Position numbers and translations under genes: made by a program
Notes under the pieces: generated by a model
Databases searched by the model: none
What the model was told of the DNA's origin: nothing
Seen by the model: only the letters and a program-made list of their open reading frames with translations
Origin: Actinomycetes bacterium
GTDB taxonomy: Bacteria > Actinomycetota > Acidimicrobiia > Acidimicrobiales > RAAP-2
DNA: 64,000 nt
Assembly: GCA_021793515.1 (NCBI GenBank)
Contig: JAJYSP010000002.1
Location: 113,624-177,623 of the forward strand
Direction of reading: 5' to 3'
Part shown: piece by piece, positions 54,648 to 63,858 of the stretch
Numbering within the stretch: the stretch's first letter is position 1
How the letters are laid out: every line of letters starts with the position of its first letter

Positions 54648-56768
54648 TCATTGTGCTCCCGGTTGATTGATAGATGACTCACCACAAATATGGTCCGCGT
54701 CAGTTCTATCGGTTTCGTTTAATGAAATATCGCGGTCGTAGTAGTGCATCAGGCGTAATCTGTAGAAAATCGCGAGAGTATCTAACAGTGTTTGCTTTAC
54801 TGACCGGAGCGACACGGTACTGGTAAACCGTTCATTGATCTGCACCGGCATCTCCACAAACTTATCGAAGCCCTGGCGCTTGGCAACAACAAAAAGCTCC
54901 AAGTCGAAAGCGAATCGCTTCTCAACCATCCTCGGCAGAGCACTCGCCAACACGTCTCGGCGCATCGCTTTCACACCCGTCTGCGTATCGCGCACGGGTA
55001 AACGAAAAAGCCACCGATTTATCTGTTGGTAGAACCACGAATAGATACGGCGAAGCGGTGGGTAAACGACCTGTGAGTCACGGTGGCGCTTGCTTCCGTA
55101 GATGATGTCGGGGTCGTCCGCAACAATGCGCTCGAGATACCCGCGCAGAATATCGCCCGGGATGTCACCGTCACCATCGATGAACCCGAGGTATCTGCCC
55201 CGACCACGCGCAAGTCCCACTCGCAGTGCAGCCCCTTTGCCACTGTTCTCAGAAAGTTGGATTAAGTTGAGCACACCGGAATCCATTCCCTCGAGTTGCT
55301 TCTCGCTTCCGTCGGTCGACCCGTCAGAGACCGCGAGCACTTCGTACGTAATGCCCGACTCCGATAAGACGGCGAGCACGTTCTCAATATGCGCACCGAA
55401 CCGCTCACCGGGGTTGTAGAACGGGATGACCAGGGTGAAGTCGAGGTCAGCTGATGAGTACTCGCCAGTGGTGAACCAGGTAGCTGACGCTTGGGATCCC
55501 GACGCGATGACTGATCGGACTGCGGGCGCCGCCATTACGACGACAAGGGTGGTGACGACGAACAAGAGGATTGATGCCACGACGCTCGGCGAACGATGAT
55601 CGAACGTGACGAGTACGGCCGCGACGACGAGGCCGATCCACGTCCCGAGCGATGTCCACGAACGTCGCGCTAGATGGAAGTAAACGAGCACACTGAGGAC
55701 ACCGAGGGCGGCCGATTCAAAGGCGAGCGTGCCAAGGACCACCTTCGACCCTCCGTATGCCGAACCGAAAAGTATATGGACGGTGAACGATCCGAAGGTG
55801 GTGAGCGCAATCGCGACCAATACGCCAATAAGCGCGACGACCCCGAGAGTCTGAACGAAGGCGCGGCGACTCGCCGCGCTCGTGCCGTCACCAGCCACCA
55901 TGTGGGGAAAGGCAACCGTCGTTATAGCGCCCGGCACGAACAACGCAATACGTGCCGCCACCGCGCCGGCGGAGTACTGTCCAGCAACGAATGGCGTGAA
56001 GTAGTGCCGAGCCAGAACGGTATCGACGCCCATTAGGGCCGTCAAACCCGTCAGCGCCCCGATGGAGCGCAACGTGTCTCGACTCGTCGCCCGTAACGAC
56101 ACAAGTCCTTCGGCTCGCCCAAAGTACGACCGTGCGAGAACGGCGAGGATCCCGGTCGTTACGACCTGTGCGAAAATTGTTGCGCTGACCGCCCCCGCCA
56201 CGCCACCTCCAGTTTCAGCCAGTAGAACCCCAACCGCGAGACGCACGATGGCGCCACCCACAAACGTCGCAATGGCGACAGCGCGAAATCGGTATTCGCC
56301 GATCAACGCGCCCGTGAGCACCGCACCGACCGTTGCCACCGGGATCCACGTCGCGACGAGCAGGACCGGCACCCACGAACCTAAGTGAAGAAATCGATCG
56401 ACCAGGGGAGTGAATGCAATGACGATCCCCATCGCGAGCAAGCCGTACAATGCACCGAGGCCAACTGATCGACCGAGACCGATTGGCTCATCCGCGTCCA
56501 CTCGACGCGCAACTGCTTGGGTGACGGCTAACTGCACCGCACCGAGAGGAACTGCCAGCAGCGCGACGATGCTCAACAATGCGCCCAGGGCGCTGTAGTG
56601 CGTCGGGCCCAGAAGTCGGCTCACGACGACGTGGAACAGAAAGTTAAAGACGTTGACGCCCGCTGTCGCGAGGAGGAACGATACCGCCCCGCGACTGAAT
56701 ATGCCGTGCGAGACCGCCGCCCGAAAACCTGCCGTCCAGCGACTCGAACGCTCGGCCTTCATGGTCAT
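54648..56768 (-). CDS. polysaccharide flippase fused to a GT2 glycosyltransferase
   Basis: A 706-aa two-domain protein. Residues ~20-430 form a MATE/Wzx-like polytopic domain (GVNVFNFLFHVVVSRLLGPTHYSALGALLSIVALLAVPLG and many hydrophobic helices). Residues ~445-690 form a GT-A domain: LVIPFYNPGERFGAHIENVL, SDGSTDGSEKQL, YLGFIDGDGDIP (DxD-like), DTQTGVKAMRRDVL. The second part resembles polyprenyl-phosphate sugar synthases (DPM/DPG type). Linking synthesis of a lipid-linked sugar to its flipping in one chain is plausible. Confidence 0.88.
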   Translation of the reverse strand: MTMKAERSSRWTAGFRAAVSHGIFSRGAVSFLLATAGVNVFNFLFHVVVSRLLGPTHYSALGALLSIVALLAVPLGAVQLAVTQAVARRVDADEPIGLGRSVGLGALYGLLAMGIVIAFTPLVDRFLHLGSWVPVLLVATWIPVATVGAVLTGALIGEYRFRAVAIATFVGGAIVRLAVGVLLAETGGGVAGAVSATIFAQVVTTGILAVLARSYFGRAEGLVSLRATSRDTLRSIGALTGLTALMGVDTVLARHYFTPFVAGQYSAGAVAARIALFVPGAITTVAFPHMVAGDGTSAASRRAFVQTLGVVALIGVLVAIALTTFGSFTVHILFGSAYGGSKVVLGTLAFESAALGVLSVLVYFHLARRSWTSLGTWIGLVVAAVLVTFDHRSPSVVASILLFVVTTLVVVMAAPAVRSVIASGSQASATWFTTGEYSSADLDFTLVIPFYNPGERFGAHIENVLAVLSESGITYEVLAVSDGSTDGSEKQLEGMDSGVLNLIQLSENSGKGAALRVGLARGRGRYLGFIDGDGDIPGDILRGYLERIVADDPDIIYGSKRHRDSQVVYPPLRRIYSWFYQQINRWLFRLPVRDTQTGVKAMRRDVLASALPRMVEKRFAFDLELFVVAKRQGFDKFVEMPVQINERFTSTVSLRSVKQTLLDTLAIFYRLRLMHYYDRDISLNETDRTDADHICGESSINQPGAQ

Positions 56769-57194
56769 ATCGAGGGCTCATCGCACGTAGTGGCCACGAA
56801 AGACTCGAGGGCGAGTGAATCGCAAGCACACCGATGGCGAACGGTCAACTCGCGGTCAGCGTGCGGACGAAGCATTCGAAAGCCGCTGGAGCGTTTTTCG
56901 TCCGTCGGGAGAACGCCGATGTCGCACGAATACCTGTCGCCACGCGCGCCGACCCGTTTCGTCTCCATCACCACTCTCTAATCAACTGCTCGTTACACAA
57001 CGCCAGATGAACGTGGATCCTTCACCATACGGTGTCGCTCCAAGTTACCGGCAATGACGAGGCCCCCTTTGTTAAACCACGGTCTTTCTCTGCGAATGAT
57101 ATTTCTAAATGTCACTCCAGTAACGGCGCCCAATCACTCCCTGTACTCAAATTCTAAAGATTGGATGATTCTGACCCTAAGATGAGTAGTCATC
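56769..57194. other. divergent intergenic region of the glycan locus
   Basis: About 425 bp between divergent genes, AT-rich in its right half (AATGATATTTCTAAATGTC). Short frames exist but have no domain or good start. It probably carries the promoters of both transcription units. No RNA structure recognised. Confidence 0.5.
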
Positions 57195-59441
57195 GTGCCA
57201 TCGGACCATCACCACCGTAACGACAAGCACGCAACGCCGCCTTTGGCCCGCCCGCCCATCTGGTTCGCACGCGCTACCAGAAATCCCAATTCGTTGACAA
57301 CAATCGTCTCGATAATCGTAGCGATTACCGTTGCCGCTCCCCTGGTGAACGGCGGTCGCATCTATCTGCTCGACTGGTCCCTTGGCCCCATTGCCCCACT
57401 TGTCTCGGCGACAACACTCGGATTGAACGGTGGTCTCACTGCCGGCATCGGCGGTTCATTGCTCGCCGTCGCGCTGAATGCCCTCGTCGGCGCCGCGACA
57501 ACGTGGCTACTGATCGTCGCTTTCTTTCCCATCGCGATGCTCGGTGCCGCACGATTAGCCGGTGGGTCGAAGTGGTCGCGGCTAGCCGCCGCGACGCTCT
57601 ACGCGGTCAATCCTTTCGTCTTCACTCGTCTCTTCGTCGGTCACTTGCCGCTCCTCATCGGCTACGCCCTGCTTCCCTACGCGGTGAAATCGGCACTGCG
57701 TTCGCCAGCGGCTCCGAGACTGTCTTCGGTCGTTCCGGCTCTCTGGTGGGCAGTACTCACGTCGCTGAGTCCGCACTTCGCCTGGATCTACGGCGTCGTG
57801 ATCGTCGGCGTCGTCCTCGTCGCGAAGGGGATCGGCCCACGGGTACGGACGCTCTGGTTCGCCACCCAAGTCACCCTATTCGGTTTGATGAGCAGTTATC
57901 TCTGGCTCCCCCATAGCACCACGACCCTACCGACCCAGGTTGGCTCGGCGAGCTTGGACCTCTACCGGACACTCGGTGATCCGTCGCTGGGCCTCATTCC
58001 CAACGTCCTCGGTCTCTACGGCTTCTGGCGGATCGGTCCTGGCCCCGAACTCCCCAAGCAAGTGGTCACCGGATGGCCGTTTCTTATGGCCGTCATGCTG
58101 TTGATCGTGCTCGCCGGTGCTGTGCACGCCCTTCGGCGACATTCAAAACCACGTGCCGATCTGTCCACAACGACGTCCAGCGACGTCGCGGCCACCAGTG
58201 AGCTACCAGCACCAACGTCGCCAGCCGAAGAGCCTTCGCGCCGAACACTCGCGTGGTTGCTCCTCTTCGTCGGGGTCGTCGGGTTCTTCCTCGCCCTCGG
58301 TGACCAGGGCCCGATGGGACCACTCTTCCTCTGGGCCTACGACCACGTGCCATTCTTCCCGATCATGCGCGAACCTCAGAAGTTCCTCATGCTGCTCGCC
58401 CTCGCCTACGCCGTCTTCTTCGGCTGGGGTATCGACTGCCTCCGTAAATCACCCTCCTTCTCGTTCCGCGGTGGTCAGCTCACCGCGACGTGGCTGCTCG
58501 CCCTCGCGCTGCCCCTGGGGTACACCCCAACGATCTTCTTCGGGCTTGCCCATCAGATCGCCCCGAGTGCCGTGCCCGCGTCATACCAACAGGCTGATAC
58601 CCGAATGGGGACCGGGCCGGGACTGGTCCTCTCGCTACCCTGGCACCTCTACCTCGCCTACCCCTTCACCAACGATCGTGTCGTCGCCAACATCACCACG
58701 AGTGAGTTCCGACGCGGCGTGATCGCGGGTGACAACGTGCAAGCCGGCAACGTGAACAGCCAGTCGACCTCACCGCGCTCGGCCTACCTCCAGGACCTCT
58801 TCAACCTGGCCCCGACGACCCACGAGTTTGGTGCGCTGGTCGCCCCTCTCGGCGTCAAGTACGTCGTGCTCTCCAAGACCGTCGACTGGCCACTCTACGG
58901 TTGGCTCAACCAACAGCGAGACCTGCGTCTCGTGATGAACACCCCAGCACTCGAACTCTGGCGCAACCTCGACTACCGCGGCGTCGGCGTGCGCGCGACG
59001 GCCCTCAGCCCGGTCAACACACTCGCCCAACTCGTGACGCTCGCCAATGACGGGAAACTCCGCGGCCGAGTGCCCGTCTTCCGCTCAGGCGCCAGTCTGC
59101 CCGCGAGTGCACCAACGTCGCTCGCCCGCACCGTCCACCAGGTCTCGCCCATCACCTATCAGATCGAGCCGGGCCCCGCGGGGTGGGTCTCGGTCGACGC
59201 CCCCTACCAAGAGGGGTGGTCGTTTAATGGAACCCCCGCCATCGAGTCGGCGACGGGCACGGTGCTGGTGCACGTCGGAGCGGCCGGTGGCACCCTCACC
59301 TTCACGCCGTGGCGACTCGTTCGACTGGGTTACGCCATCTCCCTCGGACTCTTCGTGCTCTTGTGCGCCGTCGCCATTGTCGGCCGGCGACGGTCCAAGA
59401 GACTCGAGCGACTCGGTGGGTCGGATAACTCCGACGTCTGA
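57195..59441 (+). CDS. large GT-C-like membrane protein
   Basis: A 748-aa protein with about 12 hydrophobic helices and a C-terminal extracytoplasmic domain. The early LDWSLGPIAPLVS region and LYAVNPFVFTRLFVGHLPLLIGYALLPYAVKSAL resemble membrane glycosyltransferases of the GT-C superfamily (arabinofuranosyltransferase or YfhO-like). FFPIMREPQKFLMLLALAYAVFFGWGI recurs in such proteins. A glycosylating role fits the adjacent flippase-GT2 and GT4 genes. GTG 57195 has only a weak RBS. Confidence 0.7.
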   Translation: MPSDHHHRNDKHATPPLARPPIWFARATRNPNSLTTIVSIIVAITVAAPLVNGGRIYLLDWSLGPIAPLVSATTLGLNGGLTAGIGGSLLAVALNALVGAATTWLLIVAFFPIAMLGAARLAGGSKWSRLAAATLYAVNPFVFTRLFVGHLPLLIGYALLPYAVKSALRSPAAPRLSSVVPALWWAVLTSLSPHFAWIYGVVIVGVVLVAKGIGPRVRTLWFATQVTLFGLMSSYLWLPHSTTTLPTQVGSASLDLYRTLGDPSLGLIPNVLGLYGFWRIGPGPELPKQVVTGWPFLMAVMLLIVLAGAVHALRRHSKPRADLSTTTSSDVAATSELPAPTSPAEEPSRRTLAWLLLFVGVVGFFLALGDQGPMGPLFLWAYDHVPFFPIMREPQKFLMLLALAYAVFFGWGIDCLRKSPSFSFRGGQLTATWLLALALPLGYTPTIFFGLAHQIAPSAVPASYQQADTRMGTGPGLVLSLPWHLYLAYPFTNDRVVANITTSEFRRGVIAGDNVQAGNVNSQSTSPRSAYLQDLFNLAPTTHEFGALVAPLGVKYVVLSKTVDWPLYGWLNQQRDLRLVMNTPALELWRNLDYRGVGVRATALSPVNTLAQLVTLANDGKLRGRVPVFRSGASLPASAPTSLARTVHQVSPITYQIEPGPAGWVSVDAPYQEGWSFNGTPAIESATGTVLVHVGAAGGTLTFTPWRLVRLGYAISLGLFVLLCAVAIVGRRRSKRLERLGGSDNSDV

Positions 59442-59670
59442 GATTGCTATCGGCGCCACGTCGTCGTGACCGACACCGTCGCGCCGAGCCTGATCACGTG
59501 ATGCGGATCACCACGATGTGGTAGTCATCGGACTCAGCGCGCCAGACCGAGACGCAACCCGTAGTCCCACCCGAAACCGATGGCGAACGGTCCTCGCCAC
59601 CACGTCGGCGTCAGTCACGTCCCGCTAGCGCCCACGACGTCGTGCGCCCCGGCCACCGACGGACCCGAAC

Positions 59671-60468
59671 TCACCGCGACTCGAGCGTCGTCGGACGCGC
59701 CAGCAGCGACTCGAGGCGACGACGTATCGCGTCGGGGATCACCGTGTCGGGATCGTGGAGGTCACCGAGCAGGTCGCGCACGCCCACCAACGACGCGTAG
59801 AGCGGCGGGCACGTCGCGCACGTCGCCAGATGCGCCTCGAGGTTCTTGCGTCCCTGTTCGTCGAGTTCGCCGTCGAGATAGTCCGACACCAACGAGCGCG
59901 CCTGCGCGCACCCCAACACCACGTCTCGATTCGCCATTCGTCGCTCCTCCGCGCTCGCGAGGCTGCTCACCAGCATCATGCGTCCCCGTCGTAGCCGCTG
60001 TTTCGTCGCCGCGATCGAGAGCCCGAGTTGGTCGGCGACCTCGGCGACCGTCCATCCCTCGGCGTCGTGCAGCACGACGACCGTTCGGTAGTGCACCGGC
60101 ACATGCACCAAGGCTTCAGTGAGGCCCGCTCGACTCTCGGCCCGCTCGAGGACGACCGTGGCGTCCACGCTGTAGCGCTCGTCGTCCCAATCACGCTCGA
60201 CGTCGTCGACGACGAGCTCGTGACTGCGGCGCCGAGACACGTCAACGGCGCGGTGATAGAGGATCCGGTGCAACCAGGTCCGCAGCGACGACTCGCCGCG
60301 GAACTGGTCGCGTCGCTCGAGGGCGCGAAGCATCGTGTCCCCGACGAGGTCCTCGGCCTCGGCGTCGTTGCCGACGAGCCAGTGCGCATACCGGTAGAGC
60401 CCGTCGATCTCCGCGGCGACGGCGGACGCGAACCCGTCGTCGATCCCGCTCGTCGCTTCGTCGATCAT
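59671..60468 (-). CDS. ECF sigma factor with fused C-terminal zinc-finger anti-sigma-like domain
   Basis: A 265-aa fusion. Residues ~15-85 are sigma region 2 (LYRYAHWLVGNDAEAEDLVGDTMLRALERRDQF) and ~125-175 are region 4 (YRTVVVLHDAEGWTVAEVADQLGLSIAATKQRLRRGRMML). After a short linker, residues ~185-245 are a ZAS domain (CAQARSLVSDYLDGELDEQGRKNLEAHLATCATCPPLYASL) with the H-x3-C-x2-C zinc motif. ZAS domains normally sit in a separate anti-sigma protein and sense redox. Here sensor and sigma share one chain. Confidence 0.88.
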   Translation of the reverse strand: MIDEATSGIDDGFASAVAAEIDGLYRYAHWLVGNDAEAEDLVGDTMLRALERRDQFRGESSLRTWLHRILYHRAVDVSRRRSHELVVDDVERDWDDERYSVDATVVLERAESRAGLTEALVHVPVHYRTVVVLHDAEGWTVAEVADQLGLSIAATKQRLRRGRMMLVSSLASAEERRMANRDVVLGCAQARSLVSDYLDGELDEQGRKNLEAHLATCATCPPLYASLVGVRDLLGDLHDPDTVIPDAIRRRLESLLARPTTLESR

Positions 60469-60483
60469 CGGCCGATCGTAACC

Positions 60484-60714
60484 TCAGTGCGCGCTCGCGT
60501 CGTGTCGGTGTTCGTGCTCACCGAGCGTGTTCAACCCCGTCGCGCTGTAGAACGGGCAGTAGCCGGTGGCGGCCGTGACGACGAGGACTGCGGCGACGAT
60601 CACGAGCACGATGCCCCAGGCACTCGAGAAACCGGCGAATCCCGCGATGACGAGCGCCACGATCGCGAACACGCCCCGCACGACCTTGTCTGATGACCCA
60701 ACTGTCTTCTTCAT
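60484..60714 (-). CDS. small DUF2892-type membrane protein
   Basis: A 76-aa protein with two hydrophobic helices (GVFAIVALVIAGFAGF and GIVLVIVAAVLVVTAATGYCPFYSATGLN), the YgaP-C/DUF2892 pattern including the CPFY motif at the end of helix 2. The histidine-rich tail EHEHRHDASAH could bind metal. AAGGGATCACC precedes the ATG. It lies just upstream of the ECF sigma-fusion gene on the same strand. Confidence 0.8.
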   Translation of the reverse strand: MKKTVGSSDKVVRGVFAIVALVIAGFAGFSSAWGIVLVIVAAVLVVTAATGYCPFYSATGLNTLGEHEHRHDASAH

Positions 60715-60921
60715 GGTGATCCCTTTCTGCTTCGTACCTCATAGACGCACGAGAGGCCTCGATGGATACAGCTCGGCATCGCCACGCCAACGCTCGAAGC
60801 ACGGTCCTTGTTGCGTGAGATCTTCAACACGCATGGCCATACGAGCGCCCATCGGACGATCTCGGCCAACGATTGCGTGTCTCCTCGGCTTTGCGCTGAT
60901 GGACAGCCGTAGAATCGGTCC

Positions 60922-61605
60922 ATGTCCACGGAACCTCGCGACTCCGAGACCTCCACAACCGTCGACCGCTATTTGGAGACCATCTACTGCATCGCCGGCG
61001 AAGGCGAGATCGTGCGACCGAGTCGGTTGGCCCAGTGGCTCGAAGTGAGCGCCCCGACGGTCAGCGAGGCGATCCGACGGCTCGCGCGCGACGGGTGGGT
61101 TGTGATCGGCAGTGACCGTAGCGTCTCACTCACCGAGATGGGAGACACCAAGGCGTCCACCATCGTTCGCCGACACCGAATCCTCGAGCGCTGGCTGACC
61201 GACACCCTGGGCTTCGACTGGGTCGCCGCCGATGAGGAAGCGGACCGACTCAGTTCGGTGATTTCCAATGACGTCATCGATCGGCTTGACGAGACCCTTG
61301 GCTCTCCCCTCACGTGCCCCCACGGCAATCCGATCCCGGGACGGTCCCCCGGATACGGCACACTCGTAGCCCTCGCCGACCTCGAGCCGGGTTCGTCGGG
61401 TCGCGTACGTCGCATCTCCGAGGTGGCCGAGCACCAGGCGCGAACCCTCCTGACATCGCTCCACGAAGCGGGCATTACCGAAGGGAGCGAAGTGTTCGTC
61501 TCCCCTGATGGTGGGGATACCTCGACGATCGCCATCAGCGTCAAGGGACGCATCCTCGCCATGTCACTCGAGTCGGCTCGATGGATCTGGATGGAGACCA
61601 GCTAG
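60922..61605 (+). CDS. DtxR/IdeR-family metal-dependent repressor
   Basis: A 227-aa regulator. The winged helix (RPSRLAQWLEVSAPTVSEAIRRLARDGWVVI) is followed by the metal and dimer domain with RRHRILERWLTDTLGFDWVAADEEADRL and the ligand-bearing CPHGNPIPG. A C-terminal SH3-like domain (~150-227) completes the family layout. With Fe(II) or Mn(II) bound it should repress metal-uptake genes; the FTR1 gene next door has a matching box. Note that other DtxR members elsewhere in the genome could be the main iron regulator. Confidence 0.92.
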   Translation: MSTEPRDSETSTTVDRYLETIYCIAGEGEIVRPSRLAQWLEVSAPTVSEAIRRLARDGWVVIGSDRSVSLTEMGDTKASTIVRRHRILERWLTDTLGFDWVAADEEADRLSSVISNDVIDRLDETLGSPLTCPHGNPIPGRSPGYGTLVALADLEPGSSGRVRRISEVAEHQARTLLTSLHEAGITEGSEVFVSPDGGDTSTIAISVKGRILAMSLESARWIWMETS

Positions 61606-61654
61606 TCGTTCGACGCAGGACATGACGTCCGGTCACGTTGCATCGAGCTAATAC

Positions 61655-61673
61655 TTCGCTTAGGCTAACCTAA
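61655..61673 (+). promoter_or_regulatory. DtxR/IdeR box upstream of the iron permease
   Basis: The 19 bases TTCGCTTAGGCTAACCTAA match the textbook DtxR/IdeR consensus TTAGGTTAGGCTAACCTAA at 17 positions. It lies about 75 bp before the permease start and just downstream of the DtxR-family gene, the expected place for iron-dependent repression. Confidence 0.85.
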
Positions 61674-61745
61674 TATGACACGGCTAACCCGACTGGAGAC
61701 GGCGTCGCGAGGTTCCGTGCCCGAACGTGACCGGCGAGGCACTTC

Positions 61746-62624
61746 GTGATCCCCTCCTTCGTCATTTACCTGCGTGAGGGCATCGAGGCCTCGATGATCA
61801 TCGCGATTCTGCTTTCGTATTTGAAGAGCATCGACCAGCGCCGACACTTCCGTGATGTGTTCGTGGGTGTCGGTGCCGCGATGGTGCTGTTGATCGCCGG
61901 CGGCATCGCCGCCTACGTGCTGGTACACCAGTACGACGGCTCGAACGTCCAGACGTACTTCGAGACCGCCACGTACGTGCTCGCGACGGTCGCACTCACG
62001 TACATGACCCTGTGGATGGCCAAGCACGCGCGCACCATCGCGAGCGAGCTGCGCGCGCGCAGTGAGCTCGCGCTCACCCGAGGAACCCGCTGGGGCCTCG
62101 GCATTCTCGCCTTCCAGGCCGTCGGACGTGAGGGACTCGAGACGATGGTGTTCACGCTCGCCATCGTCTTTTCGAACTCGCGTCAAGGGGCGACACCCGT
62201 GCACGGCAGTCTGGTACTGGTCGGGGCGGGTCTCGGACTCCTGACCTCCCTCGTGCTCGCGGTCGCGGTCTACCGACTCGGCACTCGGCTCAACTTGAAG
62301 CAGTTCTTCCGCGTGCTCGGAACGCTGCTGATTTTTTTCGCCGCTGGCTTGCTCGCCGACGCTATCGAGAACCTCCAGCAGCTGGGTTGGCTACCCATTG
62401 GCGCACACGTGCTGTGGAACTCCAGCGGGACCATCCTTGAGTCCTCAAACGTTGGCGACGTGCTGCACTCCTTGCTCGGCTACTCCGACCGCCCGACCGC
62501 ACTGCAGGCTGGCGCGTGGATCTTGTACGTGGCATTAAGCGTCACGGTGTTCGTACGGCTGGGTCGCGTGCGAGTTGGATTCACTGACCCGAGTCCCGCT
62601 CCGCCGTTCACTTCCGCGCGCTGA
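61746..62624 (+). CDS. efeU: FTR1-family high-affinity iron permease
   Basis: A membrane protein of 292 aa with seven predicted helices. The two R-E-G-x-E iron motifs are present in helix 1 (YLREGIEASMII) and in helix 4 (AVGREGLETMVF). It imports ferric iron, in other bacteria with the oxidase EfeB and the periplasmic EfeO; neither is adjacent here. GTG 61746 gives a normal N-terminus; no better ATG exists because the upstream frame is closed. Confidence 0.9.
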   Translation: MIPSFVIYLREGIEASMIIAILLSYLKSIDQRRHFRDVFVGVGAAMVLLIAGGIAAYVLVHQYDGSNVQTYFETATYVLATVALTYMTLWMAKHARTIASELRARSELALTRGTRWGLGILAFQAVGREGLETMVFTLAIVFSNSRQGATPVHGSLVLVGAGLGLLTSLVLAVAVYRLGTRLNLKQFFRVLGTLLIFFAAGLLADAIENLQQLGWLPIGAHVLWNSSGTILESSNVGDVLHSLLGYSDRPTALQAGAWILYVALSVTVFVRLGRVRVGFTDPSPAPPFTSAR

Positions 62625-63180
62625 GCACTCGATGGTTTCTTCTCCGAGGTGCGATGACTCCCGTTCACAGTCGCCCGCGGCTCGACGTCGTCGTTCGTCA
62701 AGAAATCACCTCGACGCGCTTGACAACCTTCCAGTCCCATTTGATGAGGACTCCCTCTGCCTACGGTCTACGTGACCCACGCCACGGCACGGCACGGCAC
62801 GACGTCCCCTTCATCGTCCCCTGGTACGTCAGTCGCCGGGGCTGCGCGTAGATCCCTGTCAAATGGGGAGTTTTACCTTGAATTCGCAAGATCCGGCGTT
62901 TAATGGAGATCTTGGTTGATTCCGGGTGGATTGTCGCCGACAGTGGCGAATTAGATAGGGACTGTTGGACCAAAAACCAAGTCCCGTCTGGGCTATCACG
63001 TGTCTGCCACTTGGTCAATCGACGAGTTCGGGACCAGGTAGTGCACCGAAAGCGTGTCTCATCGAGCAACTGAGCAGGACGAGACCCTCACACCGAGAAG
63101 AGCGAGTACCCGTGACCTCGCTGAGGCAAGGGACGCAGAACCGCAGCACAGTGTTCGTGAGCCACCGGCGCCGCCCAGTT
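62625..63180. other. non-coding region with a short tandem repeat and possible element remnant
   Basis: About 550 bp with no supported gene. A short run of CGGCA units is present at about 62783-62800. The minus-strand 102-aa frame at 62761-63069 has a biased composition and no domain; its KIS...RRILRIQGKTPHLTGI part recalls remnants of mobile DNA but cannot be assigned. Confidence 0.45.
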
Positions 63181-63185
63181 TACAC

Positions 63186-63234
63186 TATTCTGTAATCTTC
63201 ACAGTATTCTGTAATAACTGTACTATTCCGCAGT
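63186..63234 (+). promoter_or_regulatory. three 11-bp iterons spaced 19 bp (probable operator)
   Basis: TATTCTGTAAT at 63186, TATTCTGTAAT at 63205 and the variant TATTCCGCAGT at 63224 start exactly 19 bases apart. They lie 13-60 bp before the toxin-antitoxin frame. A TATAGT at 63244 could be the -10 box. Nearly two helical turns between repeats would place bound proteins on a similar face of the DNA. Confidence 0.7.
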
Positions 63235-63246
63235 ATTTGCATTATA

Positions 63247-63858
63247 GTGTTGGGAAAAGGAGTACCTATCAACATCGCAAGCCCCATCAGCAGTGTGGTG
63301 CCCACGCTAGATGGACCCGTCCTTGAGGTACTTGCGGGAAGCGCAATACCCCTTTCGCTCTCCGAAGTCCAACGCCGAGCGTCACGCGGCACGCTTTCTG
63401 GTACGCGAAGGGTACTCCAGCGGCTGGTGACCGAGGGAGTGGTCCTAGACGTTCCCGGCGGGTACCTCTTGAACCGTGAACACGTCGCGGCGCAGGCCAT
63501 CGATGCGCTCGTCACCATTCGAGCCAGGTTCCTTTCTCGCCTGCACACCGAAGTGGCGTCGTGGCCGTACCAGGCTGATCTGGTTGGAATCTTCGGTTCC
63601 TTTGCGCGCCGCGACGGAGACTCGAGGAGTGACATCGACATCGTGATAGTCGGGGAGGAACGTTGCCCGGATGGTGTACAGGACGAACTCGCGCGCGCCG
63701 TCGTCACCTGGACTGGTAACCGAGCTCAAATCGTGGCCATCACTCCGTCAGAACTTCGAGCGATGCGGTCCGTCGACGAGCCGATTCTCGCCGAGTGGCG
63801 CAGAGACCTCGAAGTGGTGTACGGCAACACCGCCGTCTTCGAAGCAGCGCCAGCGTGA
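63247..63858 (+). CDS. MntA-like nucleotidyltransferase antitoxin with N-terminal winged helix
   Basis: A 203-aa protein. Residues ~20-80 look like a winged helix-turn-helix (LSLSEVQRRASRGTLSGTRRVLQRLVTEGVVLDVPGGYLLN). Residues ~105-190 are a minimal nucleotidyltransferase with GSFARRDGDSRSDIDIVIV, the G-S-x10-D-x-D active site. Family MntA proteins silence HEPN toxins by adding AMP; here an HTH is fused. The start is unsure: AAGGAG at 63257-63262 lies after GTG 63247, and the only codons at good spacing are ATC (63268, 63274). The possible -10 box also overlaps GTG 63247. Confidence 0.85.
   Translation: MLGKGVPINIASPISSVVPTLDGPVLEVLAGSAIPLSLSEVQRRASRGTLSGTRRVLQRLVTEGVVLDVPGGYLLNREHVAAQAIDALVTIRARFLSRLHTEVASWPYQADLVGIFGSFARRDGDSRSDIDIVIVGEERCPDGVQDELARAVVTWTGNRAQIVAITPSELRAMRSVDEPILAEWRRDLEVVYGNTAVFEAAPA

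Noticed and set aside
62783-62803. CGGCA tandem units as a CRISPR-like or iteron array
   Set aside because: Only about three five-base units with no spacers; a simple sequence repeat.
62761-63069. 102-aa minus-strand frame
   Set aside because: No domain, mixed composition and it spans a CGGCA tandem repeat; at best a mobile-element remnant.
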